A DNA stretch of 27,704 bases, taken from JASFQI01 sp050115555. Lineage in GTDB: Bacteria; Desulfobacterota; DSM-4660; Desulfatiglandales; HGW-15. The DNA lies in the NCBI GenBank assembly GCA_050115555.1, contig JASFQI010000020.1, forward strand, positions 1 through 27,704. The letters are read 5' to 3'. The notes under the pieces are model-generated. The model was not told the DNA's origin, made no database searches, and saw only the letters and a list, made by a program, of their open reading frames with translations. Position 1 is the stretch's first letter. Each line of letters begins with the position of its first letter. This document shows, piece by piece, positions 21,060 through 27,704 of this stretch. The translations under genes were made by a program, and so were the position numbers.

Positions 21060-21851
21060 TCAGCGCCCCCTTTCGAGATAGCGGACCGAAAACTCCTTGT
21101 CCTCGATGCCGATGTTGATCTGAATGTTGTCCATTTGCAGGATGGTCTTTCTTCCATTCTGATGGTTTTCCATGACCCGCTTTTTGATGAACCACTTGTG
21201 GTTCTCCGGGTCCGCTTCGTAGGGATCGGAACAGGAGAGGGTCTTGAGGCGCTCTCCGTCCGGATCGTAGAACATGGCTTTCTGATGCGTGTAGGTGTCC
21301 TTGCGGATGTAGTCGGTTCGTTTCGAATAACCGTAATCCTTGAGTACGTCGTCCGATGCGGGTGTGGACTCGATCACCCAGCACGGGAACCCGTCGAGCG
21401 TATCCTCCCCTTTCAGTACGTAGGTGTATTCGGATACCTTGGGCCCGGTAATGTCGCCGTAGGAGAACTCCGTCCCCAGAAAGCTGTCCTTTTTGTCGCT
21501 TGCGAGCTTGCGCCGGCTCTTTCTCAGGGTCGGCAGGTAGAGCCACATGTGGTCGTCGCCGTCGCTCTGCTCCAGGACCAGAAAACCCGCGCCTTCGAGG
21601 TCCGGGGGAAAGTGAAACCGGATAAGCCGTTTCTCGTTGATGCCGTCCTTCATGAGCAGGGCTCGGTTGGTCAGGCGCCGGATCCTCTTTTTTCCTGAAT
21701 CGCTGAGCATCTGCATGGTGATCTCGATGGACCGGTCCCGGGTGCGGTTCACCTCGTAGTTGCGTTCCATGATTTGAATCACCGACGGATCCCGGGCCGA
21801 AGCCGTTCCGGCGATGAAGACAAGGATAACGGTAAAAAGCAATCGTCTCAT
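21060..21851 (-). CDS. LolA-like outer-membrane lipoprotein-sorting protein
   Basis: A 263-residue periplasmic protein with a signal peptide (MRRLLFTVILVFIAG, cleavage near TASA) and then the LolA-like fold: IEITMQMLSDSGKKRIRRLT, DDHMWLYLPTLRKSRRKLAS, FLGTEFSYGDI and a late TYTHQKAMFYDPDGERLKT. In this subfamily (outer membrane lipoprotein-sorting protein type) genes usually sit with MMPL/RND exporters and DUF1302-like barrels, and products are thought to shuttle hydrophobic molecules across the periplasm. The ATG at 21851 follows GGAGG at 8 nt. No MMPL gene lies in the window. It follows the radical SAM gene by 130 nt. Confidence 0.8.
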   Translation of the reverse strand: MRRLLFTVILVFIAGTASARDPSVIQIMERNYEVNRTRDRSIEITMQMLSDSGKKRIRRLTNRALLMKDGINEKRLIRFHFPPDLEGAGFLVLEQSDGDDHMWLYLPTLRKSRRKLASDKKDSFLGTEFSYGDITGPKVSEYTYVLKGEDTLDGFPCWVIESTPASDDVLKDYGYSKRTDYIRKDTYTHQKAMFYDPDGERLKTLSCSDPYEADPENHKWFIKKRVMENHQNGRKTILQMDNIQINIGIEDKEFSVRYLERGR

Positions 21852-21981
21852 TCCAGCGACCTCCGAAGGTTTGCGTTCATGTTCTCGCTTTCCCAACCGA
21901 AACCTGATGCCTGATCCCTGTCCACGTTCCCACCCGCTTCGATTCGGGGGTGCAGGGGTCGTGAGACCCGTTTTCTGTATT

Positions 21982-22929
21982 TCACGCCGGCCCCCTGGCC
22001 TGCGTGCTCAACGGTTGCTCTTCCGCCCGCTTGAACGGGTGGCAGATCCACGGAATGGAAAGCCCTTTGAGCCTTTCATCCTTGCAGCCGCACGCGGCCA
22101 TGGTCATGCCCCTCCTGAAGCACAGGTCCTGAAACTGTTCGAGCTTTTCCAGTTTCTTATCGAACGGGAATGAGAACAGGGAGCGGTTCGAAATGGTGGG
22201 GGTCTTCTCCGAAAGGGCCGCCATGGATGCCCTCAGAAAGGGGTTTTTCTTCAGCTCCTCCCTCAGGGACTCCGTGAGTACGACATAACCGAGCACGGCC
22301 TCACGGACCCCGAGGCCAGCAACGTCGGCCAGAACGCGATCCACGTTCTCCAGTGAGTCGTCGATCACCGGGAACAGGGGGTCCATCCGTACACCGAGGG
22401 AGCTCAGCCCCTCGATCCGCGAGAGCTTCCTGAAGTTTTCCAGCCTCTCGTCATAGGAAGGCACGCCCGGCTCGATCAGCCGGTTTCGCTTGTGATCGCA
22501 ACTGGCGATGCCCACCTGGATGGCCATGAGGTCCGGCCGCATGGCCATCACCTCGAGCACGTCGTCCGTGAACACCCCCTTGGTCAGGAAAAAGACGGAC
22601 ACGTTGTGTGAGAAGAGCTTTTTCAAGACCCTCTTGGTGGATTCCACCATGGCGGCCCCCGCCAGGGGATCGGACGAGTAACACATGTAGACCACTGGGG
22701 GGAACTCCTGCTTGGACATTAGGCGGTCCAGCTTCAGCGGGATGACCTCCCCCCCGTAAGCCGGATCGAAGAGGCGGTAGACCTTCTTTTCGAGCGGGGA
22801 GAAGATGCAGTAGAGGCATTGATGGGAGCATCCGAGGGAGAGGTCCAGGACGTAGCCATTGCACGCATTGGGTTCATGGCGCACATCGGCCTGAAGGTCT
22901 TTCCGGATGCCGAAACGAAGGGTATCCAT
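21982..22929 (-). CDS. SPL-like radical SAM protein
   Basis: A 315-residue radical SAM enzyme with the cluster motif CSHQCLYC (CxxxCxxC, residues 34-41) preceded by VLDLSLG, as in spore-photoproduct-lyase-like proteins. SAM and substrate strands such as PVVYMCYSSDPLAG and LMAIQVGIAS follow. The C-terminus has more Cys (AACGCKDERL, WICHPF) that could bind an auxiliary cluster. The ATG at 22929 follows GGAGG and is 4 nt after the ACP gene, so it is coupled to the ACP. Substrate unknown. By context it could modify the acyl chain carried by the ACP or another intermediate of the lipid pathway, which is inference. Confidence 0.85.
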   Translation of the reverse strand: MDTLRFGIRKDLQADVRHEPNACNGYVLDLSLGCSHQCLYCIFSPLEKKVYRLFDPAYGGEVIPLKLDRLMSKQEFPPVVYMCYSSDPLAGAAMVESTKRVLKKLFSHNVSVFFLTKGVFTDDVLEVMAMRPDLMAIQVGIASCDHKRNRLIEPGVPSYDERLENFRKLSRIEGLSSLGVRMDPLFPVIDDSLENVDRVLADVAGLGVREAVLGYVVLTESLREELKKNPFLRASMAALSEKTPTISNRSLFSFPFDKKLEKLEQFQDLCFRRGMTMAACGCKDERLKGLSIPWICHPFKRAEEQPLSTQARGPA

Positions 22930-22933
22930 GGTG

Positions 22934-23263
22934 TCAGGCCTCCTCCAGCGTCTTCAGGATGAACCGGCACAGGGATCCCATGGTGAACGGCTTGTCCTTT
23001 CGCTGCGACTCCCGGTTCAACCAGGTCTCGAAATCCAGGGAGCAGGAAAAACGCTCATTCACGGCAAGGATCATCTCCACGGTGTCCAGGGAATCGAAGT
23101 CCAGGTCCGCGGCCAGGGATGTGCCGGGAAACAAGGGTTCGGTGACCTTGAGGGGCGCCACTCGGGGAAGCATCTCCTTGAGGGCGCCGAGGATCGCTTC
23201 CTCGGTCCAGGGTTGGAGCGGTTCTTGGGCCGTCAACGGCCTTCCATGGGACGAAAGGTTCAT
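22934..23263 (-). CDS. Dedicated acyl carrier protein
   Basis: A 109-residue acyl carrier protein with the phosphopantetheine site DLDFDSLDTVEMI (Ser58 would carry the arm). It is longer than primary ACPs at both ends, as seen in pathway-specific carriers. It sits between the fatty acyl-AMP ligase (98 nt upstream) and the radical SAM gene (4 nt downstream). It is therefore the likely acceptor of the acyl chain activated by the ligase and the substrate carrier for the acyl-ACP reductase. The ATG at 23263 follows AAAGGA. Confidence 0.9.
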   Translation of the reverse strand: MNLSSHGRPLTAQEPLQPWTEEAILGALKEMLPRVAPLKVTEPLFPGTSLAADLDFDSLDTVEMILAVNERFSCSLDFETWLNRESQRKDKPFTMGSLCRFILKTLEEA

Positions 23264-23361
23264 GCGTCTTTTTTCCTTTCATTGACGGTCTCGCTAAAAC
23301 CCGCTCGACCGCTGTTGGCTACGCTATAAGGCCTTGGAATTGCCAGGGGCAAATCTCTGGG

Positions 23362-25095
23362 TCATAGCCTTTTGCGACTCCATCTTTCATTCAGATAGAT
23401 TCGACGACACACCGGCCGCTGGACTTTTCCGCTCGTGGTCTTGGGAAGGGTCCGGGGCGGGACTAGGACGACATCGTCCGGCGTCATCTCGAGCCGTTCC
23501 GAGACGGCGCGTTTCACCGTCCGGACCAGTTCTTCGCGCCCGACCGCATCGGTGATCTTCGTCTCGGCCATGAGGATGATCTCCTCCGTCCCCTTTCGGG
23601 AAGAGGTCACGCCGAAGGCCGCGGCGGCATTCTTTCGGATTCCCGGTACGGAGGATGCGGCCTGTTCGAAGTACTCCGGCACATAATTCCGGCCCGCCTT
23701 GATGATGACGTCCTTAGAGCGCCCCGTGACAAAGACGTATTCACCGACCCGGTAGGCGAGGTCGCCTGTGTCCAGCCATCCGTCCGCGACGGTTTTGGTC
23801 GTTGTCTCTGCATCTCCGAAGTAGCCCGCCATGACGGACGAGGATCGAACGAGCACACGGCCCTGGACGCGATCATCCACCTCATGGCCCTCCTGATCCA
23901 CGATCCTGACCTCGACCCCCGGGATGGGCCTGCCTACGGAGATCAGGCAGCGGTTCTTCCGGTCGTCCCCGGCCGGTTCGGCGATCCCTTCCGAGGCCAA
24001 CCTTTTCGGATCGATCCGATCCGTCACGGGACCCTTGTCGGGGGGCGTAAAACAGACCGCCACGGTGGCTTCCGCAAGACCGTAAACGGGCATGAAGGTC
24101 TGCCTGCGGAATCCCCTGGGACCGAAGGTTTCCACGAAACGATCCAACGTCTCCTCGGTCACCATCTCGGAGCCGTTCATGGCGATACGCCACCGCGAAA
24201 GATCCAAATCTCCTGTTTGCAGATCCTCGGATCGGTCCACGCATAGCTGATATCCGAAGTTCGGCGCCACGCCGATGGTTCCGGATTTCTCATGCATGGC
24301 CTTGAGCCAGGAGGAGGGCGAGCTGATAAATTGGGTCGGGGACAGCAGCACCAGCCTGCATCCGGCAAAAAGGGCCTGGCAGACGCAACCCAGTAGTCCC
24401 ATGTCGTGATAAAGGGGAAGCCAGATCACCACCACATCGTCGGGCGTGGTTCCAATGGCCAGGTGCACACCGCGGATGTTGTGGATCAGGTTGTCGTGGG
24501 TCAAGGCCACGCCTTTCTGCCGGCCGTTGCTTCCGGAGGAAAACTGGATCATGGCGATTCGATCCGGCCTGATCGCGAGATCCGAATCCCACCGGGCATC
24601 GCCCCGGTGCAGGGCCTCGCCGCTCATGACGATCCGAAGGGTGGGGACAGCGGCTTGAACGGCACGGGCCGCCTTTTCGAGGGCGGCATCGGTGATGAGT
24701 GCGGATGCCTCAATACCGGTCAGAAGATCCGAACAGTGCCGGATGAAGAAGTCCATTTTCCTGGGCATGAAGGGCGGCGCAACCGCGGCCGGCACCAGGC
24801 CGGCCAGTTGTGCTCCGAAAAAGGCCAAAAGGAAATCTATCCCGGTGGGCAGCATGATGGCGACCCGCTCGCCCGGTTTCAGCCCGGATGAACGCATGGC
24901 CCCTGCGGCCTGCCGGGCCCCGTGATAAAGCTCGCCGAACGTGAGGGTCCGCTCATCATGGTGGTCGATCACGGTGCAGAAGCGCGTGTCCTTCTGGTGT
25001 GTTCCCCGGTGTTCGATCACCTCGCAAAGGGTCTGGGCGTCGAGCAGCTCACACCGGAGTTCGGCCGGGACATCGATCCAGTATTCGGGTGTCAT
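23362..25095 (-). CDS. Fatty acyl-AMP ligase (FAAL)
   Basis: A 577-residue ANL-superfamily adenylating enzyme. Motifs in order: P-loop FSSGSNGRQKG (185-195), the FAAL-typical WLPLYHDMGLLG (225-236), YGLAEATVAV (338-347), WLDTGDLAY and the C-terminal catalytic Lys region PKTTSGKVQR. FAALs activate fatty acids as acyl-adenylates and pass them to an ACP rather than to CoA, which fits the ACP gene just downstream. The ATG overlaps the stop of the acyl-ACP reductase gene (ATGA). The chain length or type of acid is not readable from the sequence. Confidence 0.92.
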   Translation of the reverse strand: MTPEYWIDVPAELRCELLDAQTLCEVIEHRGTHQKDTRFCTVIDHHDERTLTFGELYHGARQAAGAMRSSGLKPGERVAIMLPTGIDFLLAFFGAQLAGLVPAAVAPPFMPRKMDFFIRHCSDLLTGIEASALITDAALEKAARAVQAAVPTLRIVMSGEALHRGDARWDSDLAIRPDRIAMIQFSSGSNGRQKGVALTHDNLIHNIRGVHLAIGTTPDDVVVIWLPLYHDMGLLGCVCQALFAGCRLVLLSPTQFISSPSSWLKAMHEKSGTIGVAPNFGYQLCVDRSEDLQTGDLDLSRWRIAMNGSEMVTEETLDRFVETFGPRGFRRQTFMPVYGLAEATVAVCFTPPDKGPVTDRIDPKRLASEGIAEPAGDDRKNRCLISVGRPIPGVEVRIVDQEGHEVDDRVQGRVLVRSSSVMAGYFGDAETTTKTVADGWLDTGDLAYRVGEYVFVTGRSKDVIIKAGRNYVPEYFEQAASSVPGIRKNAAAAFGVTSSRKGTEEIILMAETKITDAVGREELVRTVKRAVSERLEMTPDDVVLVPPRTLPKTTSGKVQRPVCRRIYLNERWSRKRL

Positions 25096-26243
25096 CCTGT
25101 ATCTCCCCCTGAAAGCTTCATGATTCTCTCTATGTCCTTTTTCCCCCAGAGTTTTTTCCCGTAAAAGAACGGGGCGCGACGGAATCCCTGCGCCATGGCC
25201 AGAGCCCAGATGCGTTCCATCTTTTCGGGAACGATGTTCCCGCGACCGAGCGAGAAGCTCTCGTATCGCCTGTCCAGGGCCAGGACAGCGGCCTCCGACC
25301 AGCAGCCGTAGAGGGCGCGATCATCGGGAAGCCCCATGTCATAGGGCATGAACACAGGGGTCGAAGATGTCATCAGCCCTCCGGCGAAGAGAAAAATATT
25401 CGAATGCTCCACGTCATCGCCCAGGAAGATGTTCTTGGGATACCCCACGTCGCAGACGATGGTCCCCGGCTTGAAATCATCCTGACGAAAAATCGCCTCC
25501 ACCGAGCTGGCAGCGGCGATCACGATGTCCGACCGGCGAATCGCCTTCATGCGGTCCTGCCCCAGGACCACCTCGGCGCCCCCGGACCGATGCAGCTCAT
25601 CGGCGAGCCGGTTCAGGTTGAAGGCAAACCGGGAGACCAGGATCAGCCGGTTTACCCGGCTTGCCAGGTACCGGCAGCAACCCGTCCCGATATCTCCAGA
25701 GGCCCCCACCACGGTTGCCGTTGTCTCCGAGAGCTTCCGCCCGAACATTGCACACGCGGTGATGACACCGTCCACCGCGGACATGGCCGTGAGTGTGTTC
25801 CCAGAGGTCACGGACAGACCCGGAACCTTCTTTGCCACCAGTCTTCCCTGGTCGCCGTCCGCAATGGAGGTAAACCCTCCCAGGCCCGAGATTTTCGCGC
25901 CGCGGCTCGAGGCCAGTTTCAGGGAGGCGATGACCTTCTCCAAACACAGGTTCCGGAAATGGGAGTGATTCCCGTCCCCGATCATTTCCGGCAGCAAGGG
26001 GCAGATGATGAGGTCTCCGCGAACGGTTCGGCCGCCGGGCGATGCGATCTCGATCTGCCGGTCGACAAAGGGCGGGGTCCACTCGAAAAGTTTCAACAGG
26101 AGCCCTCTTCGCGGTTTCTGAAGGTCCGGTTTATGGTGCTTCAGATACCGGTACAGGTGATCCATATCAAAAGGGTGCCCGATCAGGGCGAAGTCCGGTT
26201 CGTCTGTTTGTAAATCGAGGCTGCTGTTTGCTGAGATTGCCAT
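25092..26243 (-). CDS. Acyl-ACP reductase, aldehyde-forming (AAR-like)
   Basis: A 383-residue protein strikingly similar to cyanobacterial long-chain acyl-ACP reductase as I remember it. Shared features are the start FALIGHPFDM, PLLPEM, GLGGFTSI (120-127), the nucleotide-binding VVGASGDIGTGCCRYL (178-193), CDVGYPKNI (264-272) and the catalytic-Cys region YGCWSEA (Cys314), followed by FSLGRGNIVPEKME. AAR reduces acyl-ACP to a fatty aldehyde with NADPH through a thioester on this Cys. No aldehyde-deformylating oxygenase is present in the window, as expected in an anaerobe. The gene overlaps the FAAL gene and lies 64 nt after the GMC flavoprotein gene. No ribosome binding site precedes the ATG. 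Confidence 0.85.
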   Translation of the reverse strand: MAISANSSLDLQTDEPDFALIGHPFDMDHLYRYLKHHKPDLQKPRRGLLLKLFEWTPPFVDRQIEIASPGGRTVRGDLIICPLLPEMIGDGNHSHFRNLCLEKVIASLKLASSRGAKISGLGGFTSIADGDQGRLVAKKVPGLSVTSGNTLTAMSAVDGVITACAMFGRKLSETTATVVGASGDIGTGCCRYLASRVNRLILVSRFAFNLNRLADELHRSGGAEVVLGQDRMKAIRRSDIVIAAASSVEAIFRQDDFKPGTIVCDVGYPKNIFLGDDVEHSNIFLFAGGLMTSSTPVFMPYDMGLPDDRALYGCWSEAAVLALDRRYESFSLGRGNIVPEKMERIWALAMAQGFRRAPFFYGKKLWGKKDIERIMKLSGGDTG

Positions 26244-26245
26244 GG

Positions 26246-26298
26246 GTGTTCGGTGTCGGTTTTCGGGTGCCGGGTATCAGGGTTCAGGTGTCAGATCC
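26246..26298. repeat. Degenerate CTGA/ACC short tandem repeat
   Basis: Almost the whole spacer between the GMC and acyl-ACP reductase genes consists of imperfect 7-8-nt units. On the minus strand they read like CTGACACC, TGAACCC, TGATACC, GGCACCC, GAAAACC, GACACC. Such simple degenerate arrays occur in intergenic regions of related bacteria and are of unknown role. Confidence 0.6.
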
Positions 26299-26307
26299 TG
26301 TTCGTGC

Positions 26308-27582
26308 TCATTGAATCAATGATTCCCCGAGCCGTTTGGCCAGGGCGCAGATCGTTACGATGGGCGGCTTTCCGGGGGATCGCGGAAAGACGCTGGCATC
26401 GCACACATAGAGATTTTTTACGGATTTACAGGCAAGGTCCGGGTCCACCACATCCCCGACCGCAGCCGTACCGCCCGGATGACCGCCCACCAGCCCGGAG
26501 ACGGTGATCGTTTCGGGGTCGATGCCGATTCCCTGTAAGATCCCGACGGCCTCATTGACCCCTTGGGATACCCGCCGCTGATCCGCTTCGGTCAGGTGCT
26601 TGAACACCCTTCCCTGCGCATCCACCCGGCCACGGTTGTCGTCGCGGACTTTCACCATGATCCCGTATGGCGGGCTGTCACCGAACCACCCCTTGATCCC
26701 TTGAAACATCAGGGCCACATCCACGTGGGGTGCGAGCACATACCCGCAGCCCCGGTGCTCGTTGAAAAGAACAGACATGGACGGCTCCGGGGCTGCTCTG
26801 AAGCGGGGGCTTCGTCCATAGACAATGGGAAAAACATCCAGGAACAGGGCATGGCCCGCATCGACCCCCGAGCTCTGAAGGATCACCGGCGACCCCAGGC
26901 CGCCGGCGCAAAGAATGATTCGATCCGCACGGATTTCCAGTGGGCCTGTCGCGGTTTCGCACCGAACGCCCGTGGCCCGTCCGCCCGTGATCCGGATATT
27001 CCTGACCGTGGTTTGAGAAAGAAGGCGGACATTCTCCATACCCCGAAGCTTTTCAATGACCCGGTTGGATGACCACTTCGCCCCTGTGGGGCAGGTGATC
27101 ACGCACCTGCCGCAGTGGGTGCAGCGGTCGAAATCGATGCATTTGGTCCAGGTCGAAATCTCCATGTCCATGGACCCGGCCGCCTCGGCGAGGAGTGCGG
27201 CGTTGGGGCCGATGTGCTCCTGAGGCATAGGGGCGACTCCCAGGTCCTTCTCCGTTTCCCTGAAGGCCTCATCCAAATCAATACCCAGGGATTTGAACTC
27301 CTCCTCAAAGGCCCTCACCCCGTGACCGATGGCCAGCTCCGTGGTTCCGCCGACGTTCGACCCCCTGAGCAGGGAATAGCCCTCCTCGGTCCTCGGGTAT
27401 ATTCCCCCATCCTGATAAAGGTCTCGACCCAGCTCCATGTCATCCTTGTTCGCGAATGCCGCCATGTACGGGCCCCGTTCGATCAGGACCACATCATTCC
27501 CGGCCATGGCCAGTTTCTCCGCGACCATGGGCCCGCCGGCCCCCGTGCCCACGACGGCGGTCTGTGTCTTAAGGAGATTCAT
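26308..27582 (-). CDS. GMC-type FAD oxidoreductase with 4Fe-4S motif (copy 2)
   Basis: A 424-residue flavoprotein with the FAD-binding motif VVGTGAGGPMVAEKLA (10-25) and the GMC end GHPGGTAAVG, YVCDASVFP, IVTICALAKRLG. Unusually for GMC enzymes it contains a ferredoxin-type cluster motif C154-x2-C157-x2-C160-x3-C164-P followed by TGAK, with an extra C148. This suggests electron exchange between FAD and an Fe-S cluster rather than reaction with oxygen, fitting an anaerobe. The second catalytic Asn/His seems to be Lys (PGKPPIVTI). The ATG at 27582 was chosen over a GTG at 27591 that overlaps the previous gene. Its place beside the acyl-ACP reductase suggests action on a fatty alcohol/aldehyde or lipid intermediate. 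Confidence 0.85.
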   Translation of the reverse strand: MNLLKTQTAVVGTGAGGPMVAEKLAMAGNDVVLIERGPYMAAFANKDDMELGRDLYQDGGIYPRTEEGYSLLRGSNVGGTTELAIGHGVRAFEEEFKSLGIDLDEAFRETEKDLGVAPMPQEHIGPNAALLAEAAGSMDMEISTWTKCIDFDRCTHCGRCVITCPTGAKWSSNRVIEKLRGMENVRLLSQTTVRNIRITGGRATGVRCETATGPLEIRADRIILCAGGLGSPVILQSSGVDAGHALFLDVFPIVYGRSPRFRAAPEPSMSVLFNEHRGCGYVLAPHVDVALMFQGIKGWFGDSPPYGIMVKVRDDNRGRVDAQGRVFKHLTEADQRRVSQGVNEAVGILQGIGIDPETITVSGLVGGHPGGTAAVGDVVDPDLACKSVKNLYVCDASVFPRSPGKPPIVTICALAKRLGESLIQ

Positions 27583-27587
27583 AACCC

Positions 27588-27704
27588 TCACAACCTTGCT
27601 GCGATGGCCCCAAGCATCGCCTCGCTGTTCGCCCGGATTTTCTCCTCGAGGATGGGGCCCAGGACCTCTTCAATCACCGGGATTCCCAGCTTGTACTCGA
27701 TGAG
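27588..27704 (-). CDS. C-terminal end of a gene cut by the window edge
   Basis: The last 38 codons of a minus-strand gene that enters from beyond the right edge. The product ends LGIPVIEEVLGPILEEKIRA and then NSEAMLGAIAARL, an amphipathic helix like the C-terminal helix of SRPBCC/START-type lipid-binding proteins, but the piece is too short to assign. The stop lies 5 nt before the ATG of the GMC flavoprotein gene, so the lipid operon extends beyond the window. Confidence 0.6.
   Translation of the reverse strand, partial: LIEYKLGIPVIEEVLGPILEEKIRANSEAMLGAIAARL

Noticed and set aside
19406..21118. 570-codon plus-strand open frame
   Set aside because: Antisense to the outer-membrane protein and binding-protein genes; no motif or plausible start.
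1..27704. CRISPR arrays, insertion sequences and rRNA
   Set aside because: No regularly spaced identical repeats, transposase-like frame or rRNA-like sequence was seen on reading.

Overview
The window reads as a chromosome segment of a GC-rich anaerobic member of the Desulfobacterota (a sulfate-reducer type of genome). This is inferred from a VPLPA-CTERM surface protein, an exosortase, thrombospondin-type-3 calcium repeats of the kind common in that phylum, a GEMM (cyclic dinucleotide) riboswitch and a NifX/NifB-like protein. No rRNA, tRNA, transposase or CRISPR array was found. Nearly all coding sequence is on the minus strand, apart from a small plus-strand patch at about 1.9-4.6 kb.

Left part (1-9.4 kb). 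Two unrelated SAM methyltransferases lie at the left edge. Next, on the plus strand, is a riboswitch-controlled VPLPA-CTERM secreted protein between two paralogous small proteins of unknown family. A NifX-like protein and a Fur-family regulator are divergently transcribed, and the Fur gene looks leaderless. Two tandem AlpA-like helix-turn-helix genes follow. The operon at 9360->5398 encodes an OmpR-type regulator whose receiver lacks the phospho-acceptor Asp, an unknown Cys-motif protein, a GMC-type flavoprotein with a Cys cluster, an isoprenylcysteine-methyltransferase-like membrane protein and a DsbA-like thioredoxin.

Right part (9.8-27.7 kb). One long co-directional minus-strand run of about 16 genes has short gaps or overlaps (largest about 130 nt). 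In transcription order it contains four modules. (1) A lipid module: a partial unknown gene, an Fe-S-motif GMC flavoprotein, an acyl-ACP reductase resembling cyanobacterial AAR, a fatty acyl-AMP ligase, a dedicated acyl carrier protein and an SPL-like radical SAM enzyme. (2) An envelope pair: a LolA-like outer-membrane lipoprotein-sorting protein and a DUF1302-like outer-membrane protein. (3) A molybdate/tungstate-type ABC transporter (binding lipoprotein, permease, ATPase) followed by a methyltransferase remnant. (4) A surface-protein module: a small lipoprotein, a VKOR-DsbA fusion, an FtsX-type permease, a Cys-rich subtilisin-like protease with Ca-binding repeats and a C-terminal sorting signal, and an exosortase whose gene overlaps the protease gene.

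The most notable systems are the FAAL-ACP-acyl-ACP-reductase line, which predicts that a fatty acid is loaded on a private ACP and released as an aldehyde with no deformylating oxygenase in the window; the exosortase/protease pair with its own disulfide machinery; and the GEMM riboswitch with an overlapping terminator that should make a surface protein respond to a cyclic dinucleotide. All functions are inferred from motifs and remembered family sequences, without database searches.
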